From contig QFQW01000005.1 of NCBI GenBank assembly GCA_003248755.1, forward strand, positions 1 through 64,000: a DNA stretch of 64,000 nt, in the 5' to 3' direction. The position numbers and the translations under genes were made by a program. The stretch comes from Chryseobacterium sp. Lineage in GTDB: Bacteria; Bacteroidota; Bacteroidia; Flavobacteriales; Weeksellaceae. The notes below the pieces were generated by a model. The model worked only from the letters and a program-made list of their open reading frames with translations, searched no databases and was not told the DNA's origin. Below are positions 53,601-60,846 of this stretch, one piece after another; the stretch's first letter is position 1, and each line of letters starts with the position of its first letter.

Positions 53601-54890
53601 GGTTTTCCGAAACCGGTTCTCAATATAGCAGCTTACAATGCAACGCTTTGCGATGATAATTTGGATGGAAAAATCAATTTGGTATTTTCAACGGATGTAA
53701 CACCAAATATTTTAACAAATAATAATAGTGATTTCAATGTAACTTATTATAATAATGCTGCGATGCTGTCAACCCAAGTATTACCGAATGCTTGGAGTTT
53801 TACGACGGATACCAGAGTCTATGTTAAAGTAAGTTCTTCATATTGTACGGATGTAACAGGGTTTATAGATTTCAAAATAGGAGCTAAGATTCCACTCCTT
53901 ACAACCACCGATACACAACTAGTTTGTGATGATGATTTAGATGGTAAAAAGCTGGTTCAGAATCTTGATGGTTATATATCAGGATTTACTTCAGATCCTA
54001 CAGTGACAGCTAAATTTTATGTCAAAAAAACGGATGCACAAGCCAATGCTTCTAATAATGTAACAGAAGTTGCTGTTAATCAAACGCAGACGTTGTATGT
54101 CCGGCTTTCAAACGCAACATCGTGTCCTTCTTTAGCAGAATTAACAATCAAAATAAAAGTTCCGAAAAAATCAGATACGTTAAAAGATAAAACAATTTGT
54201 CCGGATGAGAAAACCGATTTGGATGCTGGTATAGGATTTAGTAAATATGAATGGTACAGAGAGTCTGACCCGACAACAATGATTGGAAGCGGTCCAATAA
54301 TTACAGATTTGCCGGTTGATAAATATTATGTAATTCTCACAGGGTTCTCACCAAACGATTGCCCTTACAAACAAAAAGTGGAAATAAAAGCCGCAGAATT
54401 ACCAACTATTACATCGATAGAAATTGCAGGAAGTACAGTGACGATAAATGTAAAAGGAGGAAAAGAACCTTACAAATATGCTATTGATAATGGCAATTAT
54501 CAAGAATCTAATATTTTCACAGATATTGCTCCGGGGTTACATAAGGTATATGTCGTGTCGGCAGATGATTGCGATCCTGTAGAAAAAGAATTTTCAGTCA
54601 TTAAGATTTATAATCTGATTACTCCAAATGGAGACGGTGTGAATGATGTATTGGATATGTCCCTTTTAAAATATAAGATTAATGTGAAGTTTGAGGTATT
54701 TAACAGACAAGGAAATAGATTGTTCGAAGGAACTACCAACAATAATTATATCTGGGATGGAAAACAAAATGGAAAATCTCTGCCAACATCCAGCTACTGG
54801 TATATTATGCAATGGCAAGATTTTGAGAATTCTACGCCGGTAAAATATTCTGGCTGGATTCTTCTAAAGAATCGCAATACTGATCAATAA
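50634..54890 (+). CDS. large surface protein, IgGFc-binding-like N terminus and T9SS type B sorting domain
   Basis: The start at 50634 gives a standard signal peptide (MNKVLLFLLFLIFSTKIFAQ); an ATG four codons earlier is also possible. About 1418 residues. Residues about 50-450 resemble the IgGFc-binding repeat region (MGLYAKGDRPFYASLRFGMT, GASFLATEDNTTVTVNNF, KGQSYIIDGRSNSLNNKDGF, NIYVYQMMGG). Then come several Ig-like modules beginning CDDNLDGK-type motifs and a C-terminal 240-residue block closely similar to that of the preceding gene, ending in a type B sorting domain (NLITPNGDGVNDVLD, SSYWYIMQW, SGWILLKNRN). Likely a large adhesin. Confidence 0.9.
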   Translation: MNKVLLFLLFLIFSTKIFAQLDREHWFAPMFDGQSNSSPYQFLYLSTNETTPFSVIVYSNNNVVYQTTISKGAPRSISISRGYIITNNTSDLHKVGTMGLYAKGDRPFYASLRFGMTNHAEIITSKGTAGIGTKFYTAVVPNSLLNGASSIDPPTMGFGASFLATEDNTTVTVNNFKKTLNFNNYGSATGFTFTLNKGQSYIIDGRSNSLNNKDGFIGATVTSDKPISMSNGSFNGQFSTIADSNSGTDIFMDQSVPVEKLGDEFVIVKGYGKIGNRMEGAVIVATKPNTQIYVNDSSIPIATLANAGDYYTVEETNYIDRGNNHYNLHIKASQNIYVYQMMGGVEDSSAGGTPLATGGMNYIPPLNCYLPKKIDEIGSINVIGSNTFTTKLNIITEKGATVKVNGVVPNSQYGPYDTSSITANQKWVTYSIPNQTGNITVVSDRAVTAGLSGGSVSAGYGGYFAGFSSIPLILKTEGDCLPGVKLAVTEGFTSYQWVIKDNTGAYVPAPGVNNTNTYEPAQAGIYAVIIQQGSCPAIQTQDFKFYNCTTYTNVNYETCSSVDIPPAFSLSTQTLNPATVKIDTPPSKGTAIPQSDGTIKYTANAGASGIDTFKYSYCGDDALPDCEVAQATIQINQIVAQDAILRECASTSTAIYDLTKANVTSDTSVTKVYYKTLIGAQNQVVADVINNFTAYQAADVIVYVRIKNAKNCVAIQKIELKSKAYPVVQENLYTKMHCDEEDGLIDGNYIVNPNDITPIVLTSATTFTVKYYDSLVKADAGGADNITGNYIFTSANAKIWIRVESSEACVTVKEITLNIGNKIPLITNNLIEDVCDKGFDNTEQVDLSTYLPKLTSQTGLAATYYATMPDALNGQNAIPALQTLVMGTTGTFYGVIKNANYCSDVATINLTLIMGGQASTTLPASVPICELTTTTLDAGTAHLSYTWYNENDPTTIIGTGSKIVVGVGKYFVILISANGCEYKQFVEVVGFPKPVLNIAAYNATLCDDNLDGKINLVFSTDVTPNILTNNNSDFNVTYYNNAAMLSTQVLPNAWSFTTDTRVYVKVSSSYCTDVTGFIDFKIGAKIPLLTTTDTQLVCDDDLDGKKLVQNLDGYISGFTSDPTVTAKFYVKKTDAQANASNNVTEVAVNQTQTLYVRLSNATSCPSLAELTIKIKVPKKSDTLKDKTICPDEKTDLDAGIGFSKYEWYRESDPTTMIGSGPIITDLPVDKYYVILTGFSPNDCPYKQKVEIKAAELPTITSIEIAGSTVTINVKGGKEPYKYAIDNGNYQESNIFTDIAPGLHKVYVVSADDCDPVEKEFSVIKIYNLITPNGDGVNDVLDMSLLKYKINVKFEVFNRQGNRLFEGTTNNNYIWDGKQNGKSLPTSSYWYIMQWQDFENSTPVKYSGWILLKNRNTDQ

Positions 54891-54940
54891 ATAATAGTTT
54901 TACCAGTTATTTTCTAAAATAGATTCTAATTACTTAACAC

Positions 54941-54987
54941 AAAAACGATAAAGTTTAATAAAATTTTAACCTTATCGGTTTTTTTTT
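54941..54987 (+). terminator. rho-independent terminator
   Basis: Stem CGATAA(A)G with CTTATCG (54946-54953 with 54971-54977, one bulge), extended by A/T pairs, followed by nine T residues. Confidence 0.7.
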
Positions 54988-55031
54988 GTATCGATTGTTT
55001 ATACTTTTCTCTATAAATTTGTCGAATTATT

Positions 55032-55832
55032 ATGAAGAAAGTTTTTACAATTGCTTTATTGTTCTGTATAACAGTTGTTTACGGTCAGATTTTTGACGGA
55101 GAAATATATATTAGAGACAAATCAAGTCTTTACCTTAATCAGGTTTATGTAACCAATGTTAATGAACATAAAAGTGTCTTAGCAAATTACAATGGCGATT
55201 TCCAAATCCAAGCCAACGAAGGGGATGTTCTCAGATTCACTTCCATAGCAACAGAGAGAAAAGATATCACAGTTACAAAACAAATGCTTACACTTAATAA
55301 AAACTTTGTTGAGTTGCAGATTGCTTATTACGAGATTCAGGAAGTTATTATTAGTTCGTTTCGTCCAACGGGAAATCTTCGAAAAGATGTTACCAGTCTA
55401 AAATCTTCTGAAAAAGCGTTCGAATTGCGAAAAATGATCGGGCTTCCTGAGCCAAAAGGAGATGGGACATCTCCGGAAATTCCTGTTCTTTCATTTAACC
55501 AAGGTCTGAGTTTTAGTCTTGATAGTATTTTTGACTTAATCTCTGGAGAAAAGAAGAAGAAGGAACGTTATTACCAATACGAAAGAATGAGTAAGAATAT
55601 TAAGAATCTTCAGGATTATTTTGGAGATGATTACTTTGTGAAGCTCAAGATTCCAAAAGAATTGATTCCAAATTTCTTGCAGTTTGTTTACAGTTCAGAT
55701 AATATCACGACGTTCCTGGAAACCAATAATTATGAAGCGGCCAAAGTTTACATCGAAAAGTACCTGCCAATTTATCTCAAGAGGTTACAAAATTCTAATT
55801 TGATACAGGTTGCTGGAGGTATTCAGAAATAA
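55032..55832 (+). CDS. secreted protein with carboxypeptidase-regulatory-like domain
   Basis: A 266-residue protein with signal peptide (ending TVVYGQ) and an N-terminal carboxypeptidase D regulatory-like beta-sandwich (IFDGEIYIRDKSSLYLNQVY, NEGDVLRFTSIATERKDITV) of about 85 residues, as in the plug-side of TonB-dependent proteins. The remaining helical part (EKKKKERYYQYERMSKNIKN) is unlike a TonB receptor. Similar Flavobacteriia proteins exist without known function. TAAATTTG at 55014-55021 is a good -7 box. Confidence 0.82.
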   Translation: MKKVFTIALLFCITVVYGQIFDGEIYIRDKSSLYLNQVYVTNVNEHKSVLANYNGDFQIQANEGDVLRFTSIATERKDITVTKQMLTLNKNFVELQIAYYEIQEVIISSFRPTGNLRKDVTSLKSSEKAFELRKMIGLPEPKGDGTSPEIPVLSFNQGLSFSLDSIFDLISGEKKKKERYYQYERMSKNIKNLQDYFGDDYFVKLKIPKELIPNFLQFVYSSDNITTFLETNNYEAAKVYIEKYLPIYLKRLQNSNLIQVAGGIQK

Positions 55833-55945
55833 TTCATTTTTTATTGTGAAAAATCAAAAAAATATATAATTATTTTTAATTGAAATTAATTAATATTGTT
55901 ATATTTTTATAACATAATTTAAAAATAGGAAAGAAAGACTAGAGT

Positions 55946-56626
55946 ATGGGGAAAAACAAAATTGCCAGATTCGAAGAAAACAAAACATTACCCAATGTCA
56001 TACAACCAACAAGAGAAGAAGCTATCAATAGTTTTGAACACAAAGGTAAATGGGCGGAGTTTTTTGGCAATAATAATCCGATTGTTTTAGAATTAGGCTG
56101 TGGAAAAGGAGAGTATTCTGTAGGATTAGCAAAGTCCTTTCCTTCCAAAAATTTTATAGGAATTGATATCAAAGGTGCACGATTTTGGTTTGGGGCCAAA
56201 GAAGCAATTGATGGTGGATTAAACAATGTTGCTTTCTTGAGAACTCAAATAGAATTGATTGATAATTTGTTTGCAGAGAATGAAGTATCCGAGATTTGGA
56301 TTACTTTTCCGGATCCGCAAATCAAATACAGAAGAACCAAACACAGACTTACGAATACTGAGTTTTTAGCAAAGTACAGGCATATTCTTAAAAAAGACGG
56401 AATCATACATCTGAAAACAGATTCTGAGTTTTTACACGGTTATACATTAGGATTATTACAAGGTTCGGGACACAAGATTCTTACTGCACATCATGACATC
56501 TACGGCGCAGAAGAATATCAGCCGGATACACCATTATTAAAAGATATTAGAACTTATTACGAAGAATTGTTTTCCTCAAAAGGAAAAACTATTACTTATA
56601 TCAAATTCAAATTAAAGGATGAATAA
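55946..56626 (+). CDS. trmB: tRNA (guanine-N7)-methyltransferase TrmB
   Basis: Methylates G46 of tRNAs with S-adenosylmethionine. The 226-residue protein has the SAM-binding LELGCGKGEYSVGLA (about residues 48-62), GIDIKGARFWFGAKEA, the diagnostic WITFPDPQIKYRRTKHRL and HLKTDSEFLHGYTL. The stop overlaps the start of the lipoprotein gene by eight bases. Confidence 0.96.
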   Translation: MGKNKIARFEENKTLPNVIQPTREEAINSFEHKGKWAEFFGNNNPIVLELGCGKGEYSVGLAKSFPSKNFIGIDIKGARFWFGAKEAIDGGLNNVAFLRTQIELIDNLFAENEVSEIWITFPDPQIKYRRTKHRLTNTEFLAKYRHILKKDGIIHLKTDSEFLHGYTLGLLQGSGHKILTAHHDIYGAEEYQPDTPLLKDIRTYYEELFSSKGKTITYIKFKLKDE

Positions 56627-57089
56627 ACTGTTTTTTCTTTTTTTAGCAGGAATCTTATTAACCGGTTGTGCTACTACAAGCTCAATTTCACCAATATCAA
56701 TTGGGAACAATACATCTGTTATTATGATGGATACAGATATGAAAATACCAATTCTGGCTCCGCTGAACATAGAAAACAGGGCGGTCAGTTTGCTCAATCA
56801 GCTATTCAATATAGATGCCGCAAATAAAAATATGATTCTTGTAGTTAGCAATGACTCTGATTGTGATTTTACAATGGACATCTTAGGACAGAATAGTTAC
56901 AGCTTACCTGTGTCTGCAAAAAAATCAGAAAGTATAGTTTTGGAACAAGGCGAATATGAGATAAGATCAACAGTTTGTCAAAGTCCATATAAAGTTTTCA
57001 GAACATTTTCAGAGAATACAGAATTGAATATAAAGTATTCTATTGTAAAAATTCCTGATGCGAATAATGTAACAGCTAAACTTCAATAA
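56619..57089 (+). CDS. lipoprotein with DUF6759-like domain
   Basis: A 156-residue protein with lipobox LLTGC (Cys17). The C-terminal domain (VVSNDSDCDFTMDILGQNSY, LPVSAKKSESIVLEQGEYEI, STVCQSPYKVFRTF) aligns well with that of the secreted protein at 46365-46922, including both cysteines and the L-P/T-V, V-E/L-E-x-G-x-Y pattern. Overlaps trmB by eight bases, so translation is coupled. Its stop codon lies within a 58-base perfect palindrome. Confidence 0.82.
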   Translation: MNKLFFLFLAGILLTGCATTSSISPISIGNNTSVIMMDTDMKIPILAPLNIENRAVSLLNQLFNIDAANKNMILVVSNDSDCDFTMDILGQNSYSLPVSAKKSESIVLEQGEYEIRSTVCQSPYKVFRTFSENTELNIKYSIVKIPDANNVTAKLQ

Positions 57090-57138
57090 ATAGAAAAGAC
57101 GTTTCAAATATTTGAAACGTCTTTTCTATTTATTGAAG
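57081..57138. terminator. 58-base perfect palindrome, bidirectional terminator
   Basis: Bases 57081-57109 are the exact reverse complement of 57110-57138 (29-base arms, no spacer). The core has AAAAGACGTTTCAAAT and its mirror, with A-rich and T-rich flanks that can act as U tracts in both directions. It covers the end of the lipoprotein gene and stops five bases before the convergent gene's stop codon at 57144. Confidence 0.85.
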
Positions 57139-57143
57139 CGAAA

Positions 57144-58166
57144 TTATTTTATAGTCACTTCGTAGATTCTGCTCCAGTTTTTACCTGTAATGATCATGTT
57201 ATCTCCTTTAAAGGCGATTCCGTTTAGTACGTCATCATTTCCAGTGGTGTTTTGTTTTGCGATGTTTGTAAAATCAATAATCCCTGTCACTTCACCATTG
57301 GCAGGATCTATCTTTAGGATGATGGGTTTTTGCCAAACATTCGCATAGATAGCACCGTTATGATATTCTAATTCATTTAGCTGGTCATAGCCTTCTTTAT
57401 CGCTTGCAACAGCGATAGTTCGTAAGACTTTTGAAGGATTTTCAGGATTTAAGAAATATAAGTTCTTTGTTCCATCAGACAAGATTAACTCTTTTCCGTC
57501 ATAAGTTAATCCCCATCCTTCTCCAATGATATTATCATAAGGGAACTCGCTTAATAATTGCAATGAGTTTTTGTCATAAATAAATCCTTTCTTATTTTGC
57601 CAAGTCAACTGAAAAACTTTATCACCAACAATTGTGCTTCCTTCAGAAAAGATGTCGCTAGGTTGAGATGTACTGATAATAGGTGTTGTGGATCCTAGCT
57701 TGTATTTAAGAATTCTTGATTCTCCGCGTTGCCCATCAGATTCATAAACGATATCTCCATCCAACTGAAATCCCTGAACAAAGTTTTTTGGATCGTGCGG
57801 ATATTGATTGATAACCTCATAAGAGATTGCTCTTGGTTTCGCCTTTGCATAAACGTTGATGGTTGCATCTTGTTGCAAAACTTCGCCACCTTTTGTTTTG
57901 ATGTTGAAAGTTACATCATTTTCGCCCAATGAGAAAAATTTTGGATCAATGGTCAGATTGCTGGTTTCTTTATCTCCAAAACTGATGCTAATGGCTTCTG
58001 CATAATCCAATACATCCTGAGGAATTTGCAGTTTGTCTCCAAAATGATAGCCTTTACTTTGTTGAGTAATGTTGTAGTCATTAAGGGTGTTTAGGATTTC
58101 TTTATCTTTATTACAACTCGTTAAAATTACCAATGCAAGAGCTGATGTTAAAAAAAGTTTTTTCAT
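57144..58166 (-). CDS. glutaminyl-peptide cyclotransferase-like lipoprotein
   Basis: Converts N-terminal glutamine of peptides to pyroglutamate (plant-type glutamine cyclotransferase fold, a five-bladed propeller). The 340-residue protein has lipobox VILTSC (Cys18), a short Ig-like region, and from about residue 118 the catalytic domain: YPHDPKNFVQGFQLDGDIVY, ESDGQRGESRILKY, GEGWGLTYDGKELILSDGT, LNELEYHNGAIYANVW and DVLNGIAFKGDNMIITGKNW. Many T9SS- and Sec-exported Bacteroidetes proteins begin with glutamine after signal cleavage (several here end ...SQ or ...AQ), which makes them plausible substrates (inference). Confidence 0.92.
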   Translation of the reverse strand: MKKLFLTSALALVILTSCNKDKEILNTLNDYNITQQSKGYHFGDKLQIPQDVLDYAEAISISFGDKETSNLTIDPKFFSLGENDVTFNIKTKGGEVLQQDATINVYAKAKPRAISYEVINQYPHDPKNFVQGFQLDGDIVYESDGQRGESRILKYKLGSTTPIISTSQPSDIFSEGSTIVGDKVFQLTWQNKKGFIYDKNSLQLLSEFPYDNIIGEGWGLTYDGKELILSDGTKNLYFLNPENPSKVLRTIAVASDKEGYDQLNELEYHNGAIYANVWQKPIILKIDPANGEVTGIIDFTNIAKQNTTGNDDVLNGIAFKGDNMIITGKNWSRIYEVTIK

Positions 58167-58271
58167 TAGATTTTATATATTGTGGTTTATCCACATTTAT
58201 TTTTGTTTTGGGGTGTGTTCTTATGTTTTTGCCAAAAATACGAAATTATGAAAACTAAAATCTCATAAATT

Positions 58272-58302
58272 TTTCTTAATTAAACATAAAAATGTAGATT
58301 TG
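58272..58302 (+). promoter_or_regulatory. folA promoter
   Basis: TTTC (58272-58275), 19 bases, TAGATTTG (58295-58302). Only eight bases separate the -7 box from the ATG, so the mRNA is predicted to be leaderless or nearly so. Confidence 0.65.
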
Positions 58303-58310
58303 TAAATATT

Positions 58311-58805
58311 ATGATAACGCTAGTCGCAGCCATAGGAAATAACAATGCCCTAGGAAAGGATAACCAATTGATTTGGCACCTTCCAAAAGATCTGAAGCAT
58401 TTCAAGACAATTACCGAGAATCATCCCGTGATAATGGGAAGAAAAACCTTTGATAGTATTGGTAAGGCTTTACCAAATCGTACAAATATCGTAGTCAGCA
58501 GAAAAGAAAATTGGTTTCAAGAAGGGATTCTCATTGTTTCTACACTTAAGGAAGCTCTCAAGTTTGCGAAGAAAATTGACGAGAATGTTTTTGTGATTGG
58601 AGGAGGAGAGATTTATAAACAAACAATAGAGTTAGCTGATAAATTGGAAATCACCCAAGTAGATAATGATTTTGAAGCAGATACTTTTTTCCCGAGAATA
58701 GATCTTAAAATTTGGCAAAAAACGGATGAAGAGTGTCATCAGAAAGATGAAAAGAACGAATATGATTTTTGTTTCCAAACCTACGAAAAAATTACTCAAA
58801 ATTAA
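58311..58805 (+). CDS. folA: dihydrofolate reductase
   Basis: Reduces dihydrofolate to tetrahydrofolate with NADPH. The 164-residue chromosomal-type enzyme has the catalytic Asp27 in LIWHLPKDLKHFK, the VIMGRKTFDSIGKALPNRTN cofactor block and FVIGGGEIYKQTIELADKLE. Followed by recR after 40 bases. Confidence 0.97.
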   Translation: MITLVAAIGNNNALGKDNQLIWHLPKDLKHFKTITENHPVIMGRKTFDSIGKALPNRTNIVVSRKENWFQEGILIVSTLKEALKFAKKIDENVFVIGGGEIYKQTIELADKLEITQVDNDFEADTFFPRIDLKIWQKTDEECHQKDEKNEYDFCFQTYEKITQN

Positions 58806-58845
58806 TTTTAAACTAAATCTTTTCCAGATTTCAGAATTCTAAATA

Positions 58846-59460
58846 ATGGATTATCCAAGCAAAGTATTGTCAAAAGCTGTAGAGGAAATTGCAGGATTAC
58901 CGGGTATTGGTAAAAGATCTGCATTGCGATTAGCATTACATCTGCTTCGTCAGCCTACTTCGCAAGGCGTATCTTTGGGCAATGCAATACAAAATTTGGT
59001 AACAGATATTAAATATTGCAAAGAATGTCATAATTTTTCGGATTCGGAGATTTGTGATATTTGTATTGATGAGAAAAGGAATTCAGAATTGCTTTGTGTA
59101 GTAGAAGATGTGAGAGATGTGATGGCAATAGAAAATACGGGCCAATATAAAGGCAAATATTTGGTTTTAGGTGGAAAAATTTCTCCAATGGAAGGAATTG
59201 GTCCAAGCCAGTTAAAAATTGATAGTTTAGAAAAAAAAATTATGTCGCACACAATAAAAGAGGTGATTTTTGCGTTTAGTTCGACAATGGAAGGAGAAAC
59301 TACTGCCTATTATATTTACAAAAAATTCAAAAATCTCGATGTTATTTTTTCTAATATCGCTCGCGGAATTGCGGTTGGTGATGAGCTGGAATATGCGGAT
59401 GAGATTTCTCTTGGCAGATCCATTATCAACAGGACATCTTATAATGAAGCAGGAATATGA
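58846..59460 (+). CDS. recR: recombination protein RecR
   Basis: Part of the RecFOR pathway that loads RecA. The 204-residue protein has the N-terminal HhH motif (IAGLPGIGKRSALRLALHLL), a four-cysteine zinc finger (Cys58, Cys61, Cys70, Cys73), the Toprim domain starting LLCVVEDVRDVMAIE, and C-terminal FSNIARGIAVGDELEYADE. The stop overlaps the next gene's start (ATGA, four bases). Confidence 0.97.
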   Translation: MDYPSKVLSKAVEEIAGLPGIGKRSALRLALHLLRQPTSQGVSLGNAIQNLVTDIKYCKECHNFSDSEICDICIDEKRNSELLCVVEDVRDVMAIENTGQYKGKYLVLGGKISPMEGIGPSQLKIDSLEKKIMSHTIKEVIFAFSSTMEGETTAYYIYKKFKNLDVIFSNIARGIAVGDELEYADEISLGRSIINRTSYNEAGI

Positions 59461-60290
59461 AACTGAGTGTTATAATTGTTCATTATCAAGTAAGTGATCT
59501 TTTAAAAAAATGCATCACATCTATTCAGAAAAATTTTCTGGGTTTTGAATATGAGATTATTGTAGTTGATAATAACTCACCTGATTCTAATTGGAAGACT
59601 CTTATTGATCAATTTACTCAGGTCAATTTTATAGCTTTAGAAGAAAATCTTGGGTTTTCAAAGGCTAATAACATTGGTGCAAAATCAGCAAAAGGAGAGT
59701 ACGTTTACATCCTAAACCCTGATACAGAAATAGAAGGTGACTATTTTAAAGAGGTTCTTGATTTTGCAGATAGCCAAGAAAAATTTGGAGCTTTAGGATT
59801 GAGAATGCATAATTTGGAAGGGAGATTTTTACCGGAAAGCAAACGCTCTATACCTAATTTATTCAATTCTTTCGAAAAGTTGTTTACACGTTTTAGTAAT
59901 GATTCCAAAACTTATTATAGAAACGATGTGGATGAGTTTGGGGTTGCTGAAGTTGAAGTAATGACCGGAGCTAATCTCTTGATTAAAAAATCTGTTTACG
60001 ATGAGATTGGAGGATTCGATGAACAGTATTTTATGTATGGGGAAGATATAGATATTTGCTATACAATTTTACAACACGGCTACAAAAATTTCTATTACGG
60101 AAAATATTCTATCCTTCATTACAAGGGAGAAAGTACTGTTTATAACAAAGAATATCTCAATAGGTTTTTTGGCGCGATGGATATTTTCATTAAAAAATAT
60201 TATAAAAAACAAAAACCAATTCAGTATATAATTATGAAGATTGGGTTAAGGGTTAAACACCTTATAGAAGAAACCAAAATAAAAAACTAG
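59457..60290 (+). CDS. family 2 glycosyltransferase
   Basis: A 277-residue GT-A glycosyltransferase likely for a surface polysaccharide or glycoprotein. It starts LSVIIVHYQVSDLLKKCI, has IIVVDNNSPDSN, the metal-binding YILNPDTEIEGDY and TGANLLIKKSVYDEIGGFDE, then MYGEDIDICYTILQHGYKNF, close to rhamnosyltransferase-type GT2 enzymes. The donor sugar is unknown. Translationally coupled to recR (four-base overlap). Its stop shares CTAG with the stop of the convergent gene. Confidence 0.93.
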   Translation: MKLSVIIVHYQVSDLLKKCITSIQKNFLGFEYEIIVVDNNSPDSNWKTLIDQFTQVNFIALEENLGFSKANNIGAKSAKGEYVYILNPDTEIEGDYFKEVLDFADSQEKFGALGLRMHNLEGRFLPESKRSIPNLFNSFEKLFTRFSNDSKTYYRNDVDEFGVAEVEVMTGANLLIKKSVYDEIGGFDEQYFMYGEDIDICYTILQHGYKNFYYGKYSILHYKGESTVYNKEYLNRFFGAMDIFIKKYYKKQKPIQYIIMKIGLRVKHLIEETKIKN

Positions 60291-60799
60291 TTCTTCTCGT
60301 GAGGGTATGTTGATTCTTCGGCAAACTTGCGTAATTCACCCATTTCTTCCTTCGCTTTCAATTGGCCAAATCTTGCGGCAATATAAGTAAGTGCAATGAA
60401 TCCCAATGTCACAAAAGAACAGGGCAAAGCCCAAGGGTAATTGTTGGTATTGATCTGTTTTTCGACATAGAATAATGTGAAAAATGTCATCCAGCTTACG
60501 ATAAACAAAAAATATAAAAACATAAAGAAAGTCCAGACGGCGGGACTCGGTCCAAAAATTCCTCTGATAACAGTCGTCTCTTCCTCTTTTTCGATTCTGA
60601 TTGCTAGATTCGGCTTCCAATAATTTTCTTCCGGAGTTTTTACAAAGATTGTCGCCACTTCTTTGTTGATGTTTCCATAGAATTTACTTTTATTGGCTTC
60701 TAGATATGATTTCAGATTGGATTCATATTCTTCAGGAGAAAGATCCGTGCAAAGCTTGAATCTGGGCCTGTTTCTGATATTGTTCAAAGTCTCATTCAT
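60287..60799 (-). CDS. membrane protein with two helices, unknown function
   Basis: A 170-residue protein with a soluble N-terminal half (MNETLNNIRNRPRFKLCTDL, NKEVATIFVKTPEENYWKPN) and two transmembrane segments (about residues 93-115, FFMFLYFLFIVSWMTFFTLF; and 125-145). The C terminus is charged. It resembles small Bacteroidetes membrane proteins without known role. Stop codons of this gene and the GT2 gene overlap in the four bases CTAG. Confidence 0.82.
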   Translation of the reverse strand: MNETLNNIRNRPRFKLCTDLSPEEYESNLKSYLEANKSKFYGNINKEVATIFVKTPEENYWKPNLAIRIEKEEETTVIRGIFGPSPAVWTFFMFLYFLFIVSWMTFFTLFYVEKQINTNNYPWALPCSFVTLGFIALTYIAARFGQLKAKEEMGELRKFAEESTYPHEKN

Positions 60800-60846
60800 G
60801 ATTTTATTTTTAGATTAATAGATTATCAATTATCAGTAAACAATTC

